DNA of 64,000 nt, from contig NZ_CP173170.1 of NCBI RefSeq assembly GCF_044788715.1, positions 1,922,001-1,986,000 on the forward strand, given 5' to 3'. The position numbers and the translations under genes were made by a program. Positions 27,701 to 36,700 of the stretch are shown one piece after another (the stretch's first letter is position 1; every line of letters starts with the position of its first letter). The stretch is from Methylotuvimicrobium sp018830325 (GTDB lineage: Bacteria > Pseudomonadota > Gammaproteobacteria > Methylococcales > Methylomonadaceae). The notes below the pieces were generated by a model, which worked only from the letters and a program-made list of their open reading frames with translations, made no database searches and was not told where the DNA came from.

Positions 27701-29470
27701 CTTGAAGCCTTAGTCGAATCGCGCACGGCGGAATTGCAAACAGCCCGGCAGCAAGCCGAAGTTGCGAATAGAGCTAAAAGCGCGTTTATCGCCAATATGA
27801 GCCATGAAATCAGAACGCCGTTGAACGCGATACTCGGTTTGGCGCATTTAATGCGCATCGACGCGACCGTCGCGCAAAGCGACCGTCTGAATAAAATTGA
27901 AATCGCCGGTCGGCATTTGTTGTCGATTATCAATGATATTTTGGATTTATCTAAAATCGAAGCGGGTAAGATACAGCTTAATCATGTCGATTTTCATTTA
28001 TCGTCGGTACTCGATCATGTTCGGTCTTTGATCGCCGAATCCGCATACGTGAAAAATTTGACGATTACGCTCGACGATGATTCAGTCCCGGAATGGCTGT
28101 ATGGAGACGTAACGCGGCTGCGCCAGGCGCTATTGAATTTAGCCAGTAATGCCGTTAAATTCACCGAGCAGGGTCGTATCGACATAAGGGCAAAACTACT
28201 CGAGGTACACGATGATGATTTACGGGTGCGTTTCGAAGTGCAAGACAGCGGTATCGGTCTCGAAGCGGAACAATTGCAACGTTTATTTCGCCCGTTTACG
28301 CAAGTAGACGAAACGATTACGCGGCAATACGGCGGAACCGGGTTAGGCTTGTCGATTACCCTCCGACTTGCCGAGCTTATGGGGGGTGATGCTGGGGCCG
28401 AAAGCAAGGCGGGACAAGGCAGCACGTTTTGGTTTACCGTCAATCTGCAAAAAGGTCACGGCGTATTACCTGCAGCGGCGGAAACCGGACCAATAGACGC
28501 CGAACAACAATTGCGCGATACCCGCCGGGGGCAGCGCGTGTTATTGGCCGAAGACAATCCGATCAACCGCGAAGTCGCGCTTGAATTGCTGCATAGCGTT
28601 GGCCTATCGGTCGATGTCGCCGAAGACGGCATCGAAGCGGTCGAAAAAGCGAAACGACAACACTACGATTTAGTGTTGATGGACATGCAAATGCCCAATA
28701 TGGACGGATTGGCGGCGACTCTGGCCATTCGCGAATTACCAGGCTACTGCGAAACGCCAATTTTGGCGATGAGCGCTAATGTATTCGATGATGATCGAAA
28801 GGCTTGTTTAACTTCTGGCATGAACGACTTTATCGCCAAACCGGTCGATTTGGAGCAGCTTTATGCGACTTTGCTAAAATGGCTTCCTGCATCGCCCAAA
28901 ACAGTTAGCTCCGCGTATATTCAAACCGATCCGGCACCGCTCAGCACGATGTTGCAACCCGATTTACCGCAGCGATTATTGTCATTATTTGTCAAACATC
29001 ACCGAGACGATGTACAGAAACTGCACGACGCTCTTCAAGCCAACGATACGGACAGGCTTCAACAGCTTGCCCACGCATTGAAAAGTGCTGCCGGCAATAT
29101 CGGCGCGCAATCGTTGTCGGTACTGGCCTCACAGCTCGAAATTGCGGTGCGTACAAAACGCGATAACATTACGGATTTGACACGGGGTCTCGCGCAACAA
29201 CTTAAAGAGGCGATGCGACAATGGCTTGAAGTACTTGAAGCTTGTCAAACCGAAGAAATCGAGATCGACTCGGAGCGGGCTGAATTAATTATCGAACCAC
29301 TTAAAGCCTTGCTTCGAATCGGCGATATCAAGGCCATCGATATCGCCGAACGCGAAGCGGCGTTATTGCGCGGGATTTTAGGGCAAACGCAAGGCAACGA
29401 ATTGCTGCATCTGATTTCAATATTCGAATGGGAAAAAGCGCTCGACATACTCGAGCGGCACGATGATTAG
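24731..29470 (+). CDS. CHASE-PAS(x5)-hybrid histidine kinase with receiver and Hpt
   Basis: 1579 residues. One N-terminal helix (~13-33), a periplasmic CHASE domain (~75-300: NYFPGVNAFGFAPLI, ALGYDSYSERLRR, VYNPVTPG) and a second helix (~318-345) anchor it in the inner membrane. About five PAS/PAC units follow (~360-990; PAC ends such as VQGAFQDISEKKRAELALR and VAVKEDITERKRIATEL). The kinase core has H1025 (MSHEIRTPLNAILGLAHLM), LASNAVKFTEQG, DSGIGLEAEQ and GTGLGLSITLRLAELMGG. The receiver has D1318 (LVLMDMQMPNMDG), and the Hpt has H1448 (AHALKSAAGNIG). The last ~65 residues are a helical tail resembling those of the two permease-kinases. All phosphotransfer residues are present. It shares a 4-base overlap with the HD-GYP gene; CHASE ligands are unknown here. 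Confidence 0.92.
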   Translation: MKNTAKPIQRKTYNLFIVLPLLLAISGVTLTGLYWQQVKINQENTSQQLFERQFDRLLYLTENKIKDSEQVLLSIASLFGSSERVNRQEFQQFITGLDIQNYFPGVNAFGFAPLIERNALHAHIEAVRAEGLPDYRVWPEMPNDMHAPIVYIEPFDAQNRQALGYDSYSERLRRMAMDRARDSDRAAMTAKTILIQEPAAEAQPGYILYMPVYNPVTPGNADLSKSNRKFIGWVFSAVRINDMMQTLLTRPQYNLCSSLSLKIHDGIMTTPEHLLFAQNSDTALDARSLIRRLTLAGNTWTVTATMPPECATESASHRPLWIALTGLGMTLLLTLIAAILPHHYLLIQRYLGQKESIQEYASLLRIAERLGRMGGWSVDLSSNRVKWSDTVAAIHDKPAGYSPTLEEAISFYAPEWHDKIREIFNFCATQGIAYDEEMEIVSATSRRVWIRAIGEAVRDGAGKIIKVQGAFQDISEKKRAELALRDSERRFRFLFEQTPSIAVQGYDEQRRVTFWNNASETLYGYTKEEALGRRLEDLIIPDAMRDDVITLVNNWIAGGPSIPAAELTLRCKDGGSVTVFTNHVMQNGPAGKEIYCIDIDLTERKRIEEVLQEREERFRIASTIANDLVYSCKKGWDGHYRLDWIVGNAEAIFGDDNDALMARGCWRHYVTPDDQMLFSRAITALEPGKSSHVVLSIKHRSGERRYIQSAAYVETGQPVLFGALEDITARIQMEMELTHSYELMRYVIEHSRGGIAIHDGDLNYLYVSQRYLDDYCITDPGIIGKHHYEVFPNLPQKWRDVHQKALQGMASHNDEDTYLREDGSLEWVQWECRPWYNADGSVGGIIVYTEMITERKKSEDQLKKLALAVEQSPESIVITNADAQIEYVNQAFTANTGYMIDDVLLQNPRILHSGKTPQANYEAMWQTLTGGETWKGEFYNQRKDGSDYIEFAVITPLRQQDGSITHYVAVKEDITERKRIATELDNYRNHLEALVESRTAELQTARQQAEVANRAKSAFIANMSHEIRTPLNAILGLAHLMRIDATVAQSDRLNKIEIAGRHLLSIINDILDLSKIEAGKIQLNHVDFHLSSVLDHVRSLIAESAYVKNLTITLDDDSVPEWLYGDVTRLRQALLNLASNAVKFTEQGRIDIRAKLLEVHDDDLRVRFEVQDSGIGLEAEQLQRLFRPFTQVDETITRQYGGTGLGLSITLRLAELMGGDAGAESKAGQGSTFWFTVNLQKGHGVLPAAAETGPIDAEQQLRDTRRGQRVLLAEDNPINREVALELLHSVGLSVDVAEDGIEAVEKAKRQHYDLVLMDMQMPNMDGLAATLAIRELPGYCETPILAMSANVFDDDRKACLTSGMNDFIAKPVDLEQLYATLLKWLPASPKTVSSAYIQTDPAPLSTMLQPDLPQRLLSLFVKHHRDDVQKLHDALQANDTDRLQQLAHALKSAAGNIGAQSLSVLASQLEIAVRTKRDNITDLTRGLAQQLKEAMRQWLEVLEACQTEEIEIDSERAELIIEPLKALLRIGDIKAIDIAEREAALLRGILGQTQGNELLHLISIFEWEKALDILERHDD

Positions 29471-29484
29471 GGCCATGTTAGACC

Positions 29485-30030
29485 ATGAAAGACAGAATCC
29501 TTTTAGAATTTAGCGTTGACGCCAATAATGTCATTATCGCTATTAATGGCCGCTGGGATGAGTTTGCCGGCGCTAATGACGCACCGCAACTCAAGAAGAA
29601 ACAAGTCGTTGGTAAATCATTGTTCGATTACATTAGTGGCAATGTTACTCGGCAGTTTGTGCAAAAGTTACTCGATATCGCCCGGCAAAAAAATACCAGC
29701 ATCTGTTTTGATTATCGGTGTGATGCGCCAAACTTGCGCCGTTATTTACAAATGCAGCTGATGGCGAATGAGCGTGGCGAAGTGCGAATTAGTAACTACC
29801 AATTGCATACTGAGCCGCGTATGGCCCCTATTTTTTTTATACGATCCAACCAGCGTGATCGGCACACCCGAGTACGTTGCAGTATTTGCAATTTACTCAA
29901 GCAAGCTGAGCAGTGGGTTGAAGCGGAAAGCTTGCAAAAAGATAAAAATCCGTTAACGCTATCGGTAATTTATGGTGTTTGTCCGTCGTGCCAACATCAA
30001 CTGCAACAATTACAATCCTCTCCAAGCTAA
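29485..30030 (+). CDS. Small PAS-like sensor with C-terminal four-cysteine motif
   Basis: 181 residues. The N-terminal ~110 residues read like a PAS domain (LEFSVDANNVIIAINGRWDEFAG, GKSLFDYISGNVTRQFVQKLL, LQMQLMANERGEVRISNYQL). The C-terminus has CSIC (~132-135) and CPSC (~163-166), a probable zinc or iron site. It lies 14 bp after the hybrid kinase and in the same direction, so it is probably co-transcribed. No catalytic domain is visible; a single-domain redox or metal sensor, or an adaptor for the kinase, is an inference. Confidence 0.65.
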   Translation: MKDRILLEFSVDANNVIIAINGRWDEFAGANDAPQLKKKQVVGKSLFDYISGNVTRQFVQKLLDIARQKNTSICFDYRCDAPNLRRYLQMQLMANERGEVRISNYQLHTEPRMAPIFFIRSNQRDRHTRVRCSICNLLKQAEQWVEAESLQKDKNPLTLSVIYGVCPSCQHQLQQLQSSPS

Positions 30031-30120
30031 CGTTTGAAAAATATTACCAAGGATTATGAGCCATTGTTACAATGGCTCCGTTTTAATTGCTCTTAACATT
30101 TATATAGGTTTCTTCGCATC

Positions 30121-33114
30121 ATGGCGCGAAACAAAAAATACTCCAGGCGAGCCCTCGCTAGCGGCCTTGCTACGCCCGTCGAAGACTCGCTTGATTCCTC
30201 GCAAGTCTCTACTTTCAACCGCTCACCAAAAACTACTCGCCTGTTTAAAGGTTATGTGGTCGCGATTGGCGCATCCGCCGGTGGTTTAGATGCGTTAGAA
30301 CGTTTTTTTGACAAACTCCCGGTCAACTCGGGTGCTGCCTTCGTTGTCATTCAGCATCTTTCCCCTGATCACAAAAGCATGATGGATAATTTGTTGGCAA
30401 GGCACACCGCTATGCCCGTGTTGATGGCCGAAAACGGTATGCAAATTAAGCCTAACCAGGTCTTTTTAATTCCGCCGGGGAAAAATATGACGGTGGCTGG
30501 CTGTCAACTACGTTTGTTGCCCAAAAATCCGCACGGCTTGAGTTTACCGATTGATTTATTTTTCACCTCCCTCTCCAAAGAATTTGGCAAGCATTCGGTT
30601 GGCGTGATTCTCTCCGGCACTGGTTCTGACGGAACTCGAGGCGCGGTAGCCATTAATGATGCCGGTGGTTTTCTTCTGGCACAAGACCCGGCGACCGCTA
30701 AATTCGATGGTATGCCGCGTAGTGTGATTGCTACCGGCTTAGTCGATGAGGTCATGCCGCCTGAAACGCTCGCAGCTAGAATTGTCGGTCATGTGAGTAA
30801 CAGTATTCAACCGACGGTCAAATTAAACAATCCCAGAGAAATATTACTCGGTGATCCTTTAGAAAATATTTTGCATTTACTGCATCAAGTCGGCGGTATT
30901 AATTTTAAAGAATACAAATCGGCAACGGTAGAACGTCGTATTGAACGACGTATGCAAGTGCGGCATGTACGTGATTTAAGCAATTATTTACACTTACTGG
31001 AAAGTGATCGAAACGAAATCATTACGCTGAAACGCGATATTTTGATTCCAGTGACCAGTTATTTTCGTGATGTCGAAACGTTTGAATTATTAGAAAAAAT
31101 GGCTATCCAGGCCTTGGTGGAAGAACACCGCGATAATCAGTCGCTCCGCGTATGGGTGGCAGGGTGTGCGACCGGTGAAGAAGCTTATACACTATCCATT
31201 TTATTTGCTGAAGCCTTCGATAAATTGCGCCGTTGGCCTTTGCTCAAAATTTTTGCCACCGACGTTGAACAGCAAAACATTGATTTTGCAAGTGCCGGGG
31301 TTTATCCGGAAGCCATCGCCAACGAGTTGTCACCCGATCGCCTCGAACGCTTTTTTAATCGCAGTGGCAATCAGTTTGTCGTCAAAAATGAAATCCGTCA
31401 GCATATCGTTTTTGCGCGGCACAATATTCTCGACGATCCACCGTTTACCCGCATGAATCTAGTCAGTTGCCGTAATACACTGATTTATTTTGATGTAGCG
31501 GCACAAGAACGCGCCTTGCTGTGTTTTCAATATGCATTGGCACATAACGGTTATTTATTACTCGGTTCCAGTGAATCTTTAGGCGCATTACATAAAGATT
31601 TCAGCGTCATCAATGCCAAACATAAAATTTATCGCGTGCTGCGACCGGTTTCGTTACCGCTTAATTTTAAAAGCAGTACTAACAGCAATGATAACCGCTT
31701 GCGGGTGAGTCAGCCGCACCGAGAAAAACATCGGAACGCTGAAACCAGTATTATCGAAGCGGGCCAAGCATTGCTAATGCAAAGTTATGCACCGCCTGCA
31801 TTATTGATCAATGAGGACCGCGAACTGGTTCATGTGTATGGCGATGTGCAACGCTATATGCAAATTCAAGCCGGTAGCGCTAGTTTAGAAATTTCTAAAT
31901 TACTGGTGGGCAAGTTAGCACCGGTATGCGTAGCCTTGCTGCATAAAGTTGCTAAAGACAATACCCCCCTAAATTCAGAAATTCAGTTGCTGGATGCGGG
32001 TAAGCATCAAAGCGAACGGGTGCGAATTGTTGTTAGACCGTTAGTAGACGAAAGGCAGACAGAACGGAATTTTTTAATGTCGTTTGAAGTGCTGGCGCAG
32101 AAAGAAATGTCCTTAGTCGGCGCCGATAATATTGATGTCGCGGAAGTTTCAGCTGATCGTATTCAAAGCTTGGAATGGGAGTTGTCGATCACCCGCGATA
32201 GTTTACAAGCGACGATTGAAGAGCTGGAAACCTCAAATGAAGAACTGCAAGCGACCAATGAAGAATTAATGGCTTCGAATGAAGAGCTACAAAGCACCAA
32301 TGAAGAATTACAGTCGGTGAACGAAGAGTTGTATACCGTTAACGCCGAAAATCAGGAAAAAATCGATATTCTCAACCGCCTGAACGCCGATTTAGACAAT
32401 ATGACGCGTGCCGTGCTGATTCCTACGATATTTGTGGACAACAACTTGAAATTAAGCCGCTTTACTCCAGAAGCAGGGTCTATTTTCCGTATTCGAGAAG
32501 GGGATATTGGGCGACCGATTGATGATTTTACTCATCAAATGGAATATCCCGAGTTCTTACATGATTTGCAGCGTGTAATCGACACTGCTCAGTTGATGGA
32601 GCGTGAAGTCAACACCCGCAATGATCATTGGTATTTGGTGCGTATCTTACCGTATATCGATCGCCCGAAAAACCTCAATGGCGCGGTATTGACCTTTGTC
32701 GATATTACTCACATTAAAGATGCGCAACGCCTGCAAGCGATTTTAGATTCCCTGCCCGAACATATTGCCGTATTAAATGCTAAAGGAGTGATTACCGTAG
32801 TTAACAAAGCCTGGCGAGATTTTGCTGAAAGCAATGGTGATCATGGGCTGACTCATACTGGTCCAGGCATTAACTATCATGACGTATGTAAGACTCAACA
32901 TGCCCCTGATAATGCGATTGCACAGCAAGTTCTGATTGGCATGAGGCAGATTCTGAGCGGCGAGCTAGCGCATTTTTCGATTAAATATCCCTGTCACTCA
33001 CCTACCGAGCGCCGCTGGTTTTTGATGCACGCCACGTCAGTCAAACATCCGTTGGGCGGCATTATTGTCAGTCATGTCAATATTACAGCCTGGATAGAGG
33101 GGGAAGATGAGTAA
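30121..33114 (+). CDS. CheB-CheR-coiled coil-PAS fusion protein
   Basis: 997 residues. The CheB methylesterase domain (~45-225) has its catalytic triad as S52 (GASAGGLDAL), H79 (IQHLSPDH) and D170 (SGTGSDGTRG). The CheR methyltransferase domain (~245-500) has IERRMQVR, TSYFRD, the SAM loop VAGCATGEEAYTLSI (~346-360), and FARHNILDDPPFTRMNLVSCRN. A heptad-rich coil (EELETSNEELQATNEELMAS, ~715-760) leads to PAS-like domains (~780-870 and ~880-990). No receptor, CheA or CheW gene is adjacent. Stand-alone CheB-CheR-PAS proteins are usually linked to signalling outside flagellar chemotaxis. The gene overlaps the next by 8 bases. The N-terminal ~40 residues are basic and poorly conserved in look, so the true start could be slightly downstream. 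Confidence 0.9.
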   Translation: MARNKKYSRRALASGLATPVEDSLDSSQVSTFNRSPKTTRLFKGYVVAIGASAGGLDALERFFDKLPVNSGAAFVVIQHLSPDHKSMMDNLLARHTAMPVLMAENGMQIKPNQVFLIPPGKNMTVAGCQLRLLPKNPHGLSLPIDLFFTSLSKEFGKHSVGVILSGTGSDGTRGAVAINDAGGFLLAQDPATAKFDGMPRSVIATGLVDEVMPPETLAARIVGHVSNSIQPTVKLNNPREILLGDPLENILHLLHQVGGINFKEYKSATVERRIERRMQVRHVRDLSNYLHLLESDRNEIITLKRDILIPVTSYFRDVETFELLEKMAIQALVEEHRDNQSLRVWVAGCATGEEAYTLSILFAEAFDKLRRWPLLKIFATDVEQQNIDFASAGVYPEAIANELSPDRLERFFNRSGNQFVVKNEIRQHIVFARHNILDDPPFTRMNLVSCRNTLIYFDVAAQERALLCFQYALAHNGYLLLGSSESLGALHKDFSVINAKHKIYRVLRPVSLPLNFKSSTNSNDNRLRVSQPHREKHRNAETSIIEAGQALLMQSYAPPALLINEDRELVHVYGDVQRYMQIQAGSASLEISKLLVGKLAPVCVALLHKVAKDNTPLNSEIQLLDAGKHQSERVRIVVRPLVDERQTERNFLMSFEVLAQKEMSLVGADNIDVAEVSADRIQSLEWELSITRDSLQATIEELETSNEELQATNEELMASNEELQSTNEELQSVNEELYTVNAENQEKIDILNRLNADLDNMTRAVLIPTIFVDNNLKLSRFTPEAGSIFRIREGDIGRPIDDFTHQMEYPEFLHDLQRVIDTAQLMEREVNTRNDHWYLVRILPYIDRPKNLNGAVLTFVDITHIKDAQRLQAILDSLPEHIAVLNAKGVITVVNKAWRDFAESNGDHGLTHTGPGINYHDVCKTQHAPDNAIAQQVLIGMRQILSGELAHFSIKYPCHSPTERRWFLMHATSVKHPLGGIIVSHVNITAWIEGEDE

Positions 33115-36100
33115 GATTAAAAAATTAGCTAGCGAGGCATTGCAACGCGGCGATTTTGATTTTGCCTTACAAGAAGTGGCGCGTGGTGAAGTGGATGTTT
33201 CCCGCTTAGTGGAAGACCTCAAAATCTATCATGCAGAATTAGAAATTCAAAATGAGGAATTACGCCAAAATCAAGTCATTACCGAAAATGCTATGCGCCG
33301 CTTTAGCGGTTTGTTTGCGGCTTTGCCGGTACCGGCTTTAGTTATTGATGAAGTTGGGGTCATCCATGAGTGTAATGCGATAGCTGAACAACGGTTTGCC
33401 TTAAGTCGCAAGCAATTACGTTCACATTATTTTCCTCGCCTGCTACCTAAAAAAGAGCATGGTCGTTTGCGGGAATTATTGCAGAGGGCTCGAGGCGAAG
33501 GTTCCGCGAGAATAACCGGTATCGAGTTAAAATCGGCCGATGAACAACAGTTTATAGCGGATATGCATGTTTCGTTATTGCCCGAGTTAGTAGAAAATAA
33601 TGCGCAGCATTTTGTCGTTTTATTGGTCGATCAAACCGAAGTGGTTAAGCAACATGTGCTGCTGGAAGAAAGTCGCCGACACTTTCAGGCTTATTTTGAT
33701 TCAGCACCGGTCGGCATGGCAGCCATCAGTGCCGATAAACAATGGCTGGAAGTCAACGATAAACTCTGTGACTTGTTCGGATATTCGCGTAATGCGCTGA
33801 TTAAGCTGACCTGGGTGGATTTAACGCATCCTGTCGATCTTGACGCCGAATTAGAGCAGTTTAATGACATACTCACAGGCAAACTTGAGGGTTATGCGCT
33901 GGATAAGCGCTGTATTCGCGGTGACGGCGAAATCATTGATGTGCATGTGATCAAGCAAGGGGTGCGTGATGCCAACGGCCAACTTGATTATATAGTGGTC
34001 ATCATCGAAGATATTTCTGCACGCAAGCAGGCTGAGCTTGCCTTGATGGAGCGTGATCAGGCCCTTGAAAATCAGTCCTTGAGCTTACGCGAGCGTATTA
34101 AGGAGCTAAAAGCGATTTATGCTATTTCCCGAGCGTCACAATTAATTAGCGATCAAGATGCTTTTTTTGCCGACGTGTTAAGACTATTGCCAATGGGCAT
34201 GTATTACACGGACGATGTCTCGGTGTGTATTAATTTACCTTCCAAAACCTATGGCAACAATACCTTTTCAGCCACAATGGATAAGCTGGAAAGCGATATT
34301 CAGGTTGACGCGCAAGTGGTCGGTAAGATTAGCGTCGGTTATAGGAAGCCGCGTATTTTACCAAACAACAAACCGTTTCTTGATGAAGAAAAACAATTAA
34401 TTGAGGGCATAGCGGAATTAATTGGTTTATTTCTCACGCGTATACGAAGTCAACAAGCCCAAGATTTAACCAGTCAACGCAATGCCGCTCTATTAAGCTT
34501 AACCAGGCAAGCTACGAAAATGGATGAACAGTCTCTGCTACGTTTTGCCCTAGAGCATGCCGAGGCGCTAACCGATAGCCACATCGCTTATGTACATTTT
34601 GTCAACAGTGATCAAAATTCCATTAGTTTAGGGGTATGGTCAGGTAAAACTCTGCAACATTGTGCAGCGGTGCATGATAATCATTATCCGTTAGCGAATG
34701 CCGGTGTGTGGGCGGATTGTTTTCGTTTGCGTCGGCCGGTTATTCATAATGATTACCCGGCATTGGCTAACAAAAAAGGGTTGCCGGAAGGCCATGCGAC
34801 CTTATTACGTCACATGAGCGTACCGGTTCTCGAAGACGATAATGTCGTGATGATTATGGGAGTTGGTAATAAACAGGACCCTTATGATGCGGGTGATTTG
34901 GCCATTTTAGAAATGTTTGCCAATAATGTATGGGCCTTGGTACAACGTAATCGGCAACAACGCAAACTCGAACTCGATGCGATGGTGTTTCGTTATAGCC
35001 GAGAAGCCGTAGTCGTCACAGACGGTGAGAAACGGATTCTCTCGGTTAACCCCGCCTTTACCCTAATTACGGGTTACACGGAAGCCGAAGTGCTGGGTTT
35101 AACCCCACGTTTGCTCAAGTCAGGGAAGCATGATGATAGTTTTTACCAGCAGATGTTTACGAAACTCAATCTTGAAGGCTATTGGCAAGGGGAAATTTGG
35201 AATCGGCGTAAGAATGGAGAAATCTATCCGCAATGGCTTGGTATTTCGGTGGCGCATACGACAACAGAGGGGCATCCGAGTGAATACATTGCCGTATTTA
35301 TGGATATTACCGAACATAAACAAGCCCGAGAGTATATTGAGTTTCTCGCGCATCATGACCCTTTAACGGAACTGCCCAACCGCACTTTATTAAAGGATCG
35401 TTTTCAACAAGCGGTGTCTTATGTACAGCGCCAAGGTAAGAAACTAGGCTTGTTGTATTTGGATTTAGATAATTTTAAAAATGTTAACGATAGCTTAGGT
35501 CATCCCATAGGTGACAAGCTGCTTTTACAAATAGCCCGTTGCCTTCGCGATTGTGTGCGCGAAGCGGATACCGTCAGTCGTATAGGCGGTGATGAGTTCG
35601 TTATTATGCTGGGCAATATCCACCATGCCGAGAATTTAGCCGAGATTTCCACTAAAATCTTGGTAGCGCTGTCACGCCCATTTGACATTGACGTCCATAA
35701 GCTACAGCTATCATGTAGTATCGGCGCGTGTTTGTATCCCGATGACGGTGAGGAATTTGATGGGCTGCTCCAAAAAGCCGATACCGCCTTGTATCAGGCT
35801 AAAGCCAGTGGACGCAATAACTATAAGTTTTTTACCGCAGCCATGAATGTGCAGGTGATGCGCCGCATGTCTTTAGAAAATGCCATGCGTTTGTCGCTGG
35901 AGCGCGAAGATTTCTTTGTGGTTTATCAACCCCAATTTGACATTAAAAGCGGACAGATTGTCGGTGTTGAAGCCTTAGCGCGTTGGCATCATGCCGAACT
36001 GGGGATGATTTCACCGGCAGAATTTATTCCGGTTGCCGAAGAGTGTGGATTGATTGTTACCTTAGGGCAGTCGGTGCTGCGCCAAGCCTGTCGGCAAATG

Positions 36101-36631
36101 CAGCAATGGTTGCTACAAGGGCATTATTTGCGCGTGTCCGTCAATGTGTCTTGTGTGCAATTTTTACGGCATAACTTATTGCAAACGGTCACTGAAATCT
36201 TGGAAGAAACCGGTTTGCCGCCGCACCATCTGGAGCTGGAATTAACCGAATCCATTTTGGTTACCGATCCAGAGTATGTGTTGCAGGTGGTGAATACGTT
36301 AAACCAACGAGGCGTACAATTTTCGATTGATGATTTTGGTACCGGTTATTCCAGTTTAAGCTATCTCAAACGCTTCGCGGTGGACAAACTTAAAATTGAT
36401 CAATCCTTTGTATGCGATATTCCAGGTGACGCCGACGATGAAGTATTGGTAGAAGCCATTGTTAATCTGGCCCACAATTTACGCCTTAAATGCATTGCCG
36501 AAGGCGTGGAAAACCAGGCGCAAGCGGATTTCTTACGCCAATTAGGCTGCGATCAAATTCAAGGGTATTTATTAAGCAGACCATTATCAGTAGATGCAAT
36601 GCAGCAATTATTGAGTAGTCAGTCACGGTAA
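33107..36631 (+). CDS. PAS-GAF-PAS-GGDEF-EAL protein (c-di-GMP turnover)
   Basis: 1174 residues. After a short helical N-terminus come PAS units (~60-310; e.g. YFDSAPVGMAAISADKQWLE), a GAF-like segment (~450-620; LRFALEHAEALTDSHIAYVHF) and another PAS/PAC (~625-745). The GGDEF domain has an intact active site GGDEF at 827-831 with an I-site RxxD (READ) five residues before it. The EAL domain has E955-A-L, ELTESILV, DDFGTGYSSLSYLKRF, KIDQSFVCD and AEGVENQAQ. Both catalytic sets are present, so it may make and degrade c-di-GMP, with product inhibition through the I-site. It overlaps cheBR by 8 bases. Base composition from ~30 to 36.6 kb looks A/T-richer than the kinase upstream, hinting at separate acquisition. 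Confidence 0.9.
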   Translation: MSKIKKLASEALQRGDFDFALQEVARGEVDVSRLVEDLKIYHAELEIQNEELRQNQVITENAMRRFSGLFAALPVPALVIDEVGVIHECNAIAEQRFALSRKQLRSHYFPRLLPKKEHGRLRELLQRARGEGSARITGIELKSADEQQFIADMHVSLLPELVENNAQHFVVLLVDQTEVVKQHVLLEESRRHFQAYFDSAPVGMAAISADKQWLEVNDKLCDLFGYSRNALIKLTWVDLTHPVDLDAELEQFNDILTGKLEGYALDKRCIRGDGEIIDVHVIKQGVRDANGQLDYIVVIIEDISARKQAELALMERDQALENQSLSLRERIKELKAIYAISRASQLISDQDAFFADVLRLLPMGMYYTDDVSVCINLPSKTYGNNTFSATMDKLESDIQVDAQVVGKISVGYRKPRILPNNKPFLDEEKQLIEGIAELIGLFLTRIRSQQAQDLTSQRNAALLSLTRQATKMDEQSLLRFALEHAEALTDSHIAYVHFVNSDQNSISLGVWSGKTLQHCAAVHDNHYPLANAGVWADCFRLRRPVIHNDYPALANKKGLPEGHATLLRHMSVPVLEDDNVVMIMGVGNKQDPYDAGDLAILEMFANNVWALVQRNRQQRKLELDAMVFRYSREAVVVTDGEKRILSVNPAFTLITGYTEAEVLGLTPRLLKSGKHDDSFYQQMFTKLNLEGYWQGEIWNRRKNGEIYPQWLGISVAHTTTEGHPSEYIAVFMDITEHKQAREYIEFLAHHDPLTELPNRTLLKDRFQQAVSYVQRQGKKLGLLYLDLDNFKNVNDSLGHPIGDKLLLQIARCLRDCVREADTVSRIGGDEFVIMLGNIHHAENLAEISTKILVALSRPFDIDVHKLQLSCSIGACLYPDDGEEFDGLLQKADTALYQAKASGRNNYKFFTAAMNVQVMRRMSLENAMRLSLEREDFFVVYQPQFDIKSGQIVGVEALARWHHAELGMISPAEFIPVAEECGLIVTLGQSVLRQACRQMQQWLLQGHYLRVSVNVSCVQFLRHNLLQTVTEILEETGLPPHHLELELTESILVTDPEYVLQVVNTLNQRGVQFSIDDFGTGYSSLSYLKRFAVDKLKIDQSFVCDIPGDADDEVLVEAIVNLAHNLRLKCIAEGVENQAQADFLRQLGCDQIQGYLLSRPLSVDAMQQLLSSQSR

Positions 36632-36700
36632 CTATAGAGTCGGTTAAGATATCGCGAAAGCCTACTCCCTTTTGATTGAAAAAACCTTCAAAAAATAAAA

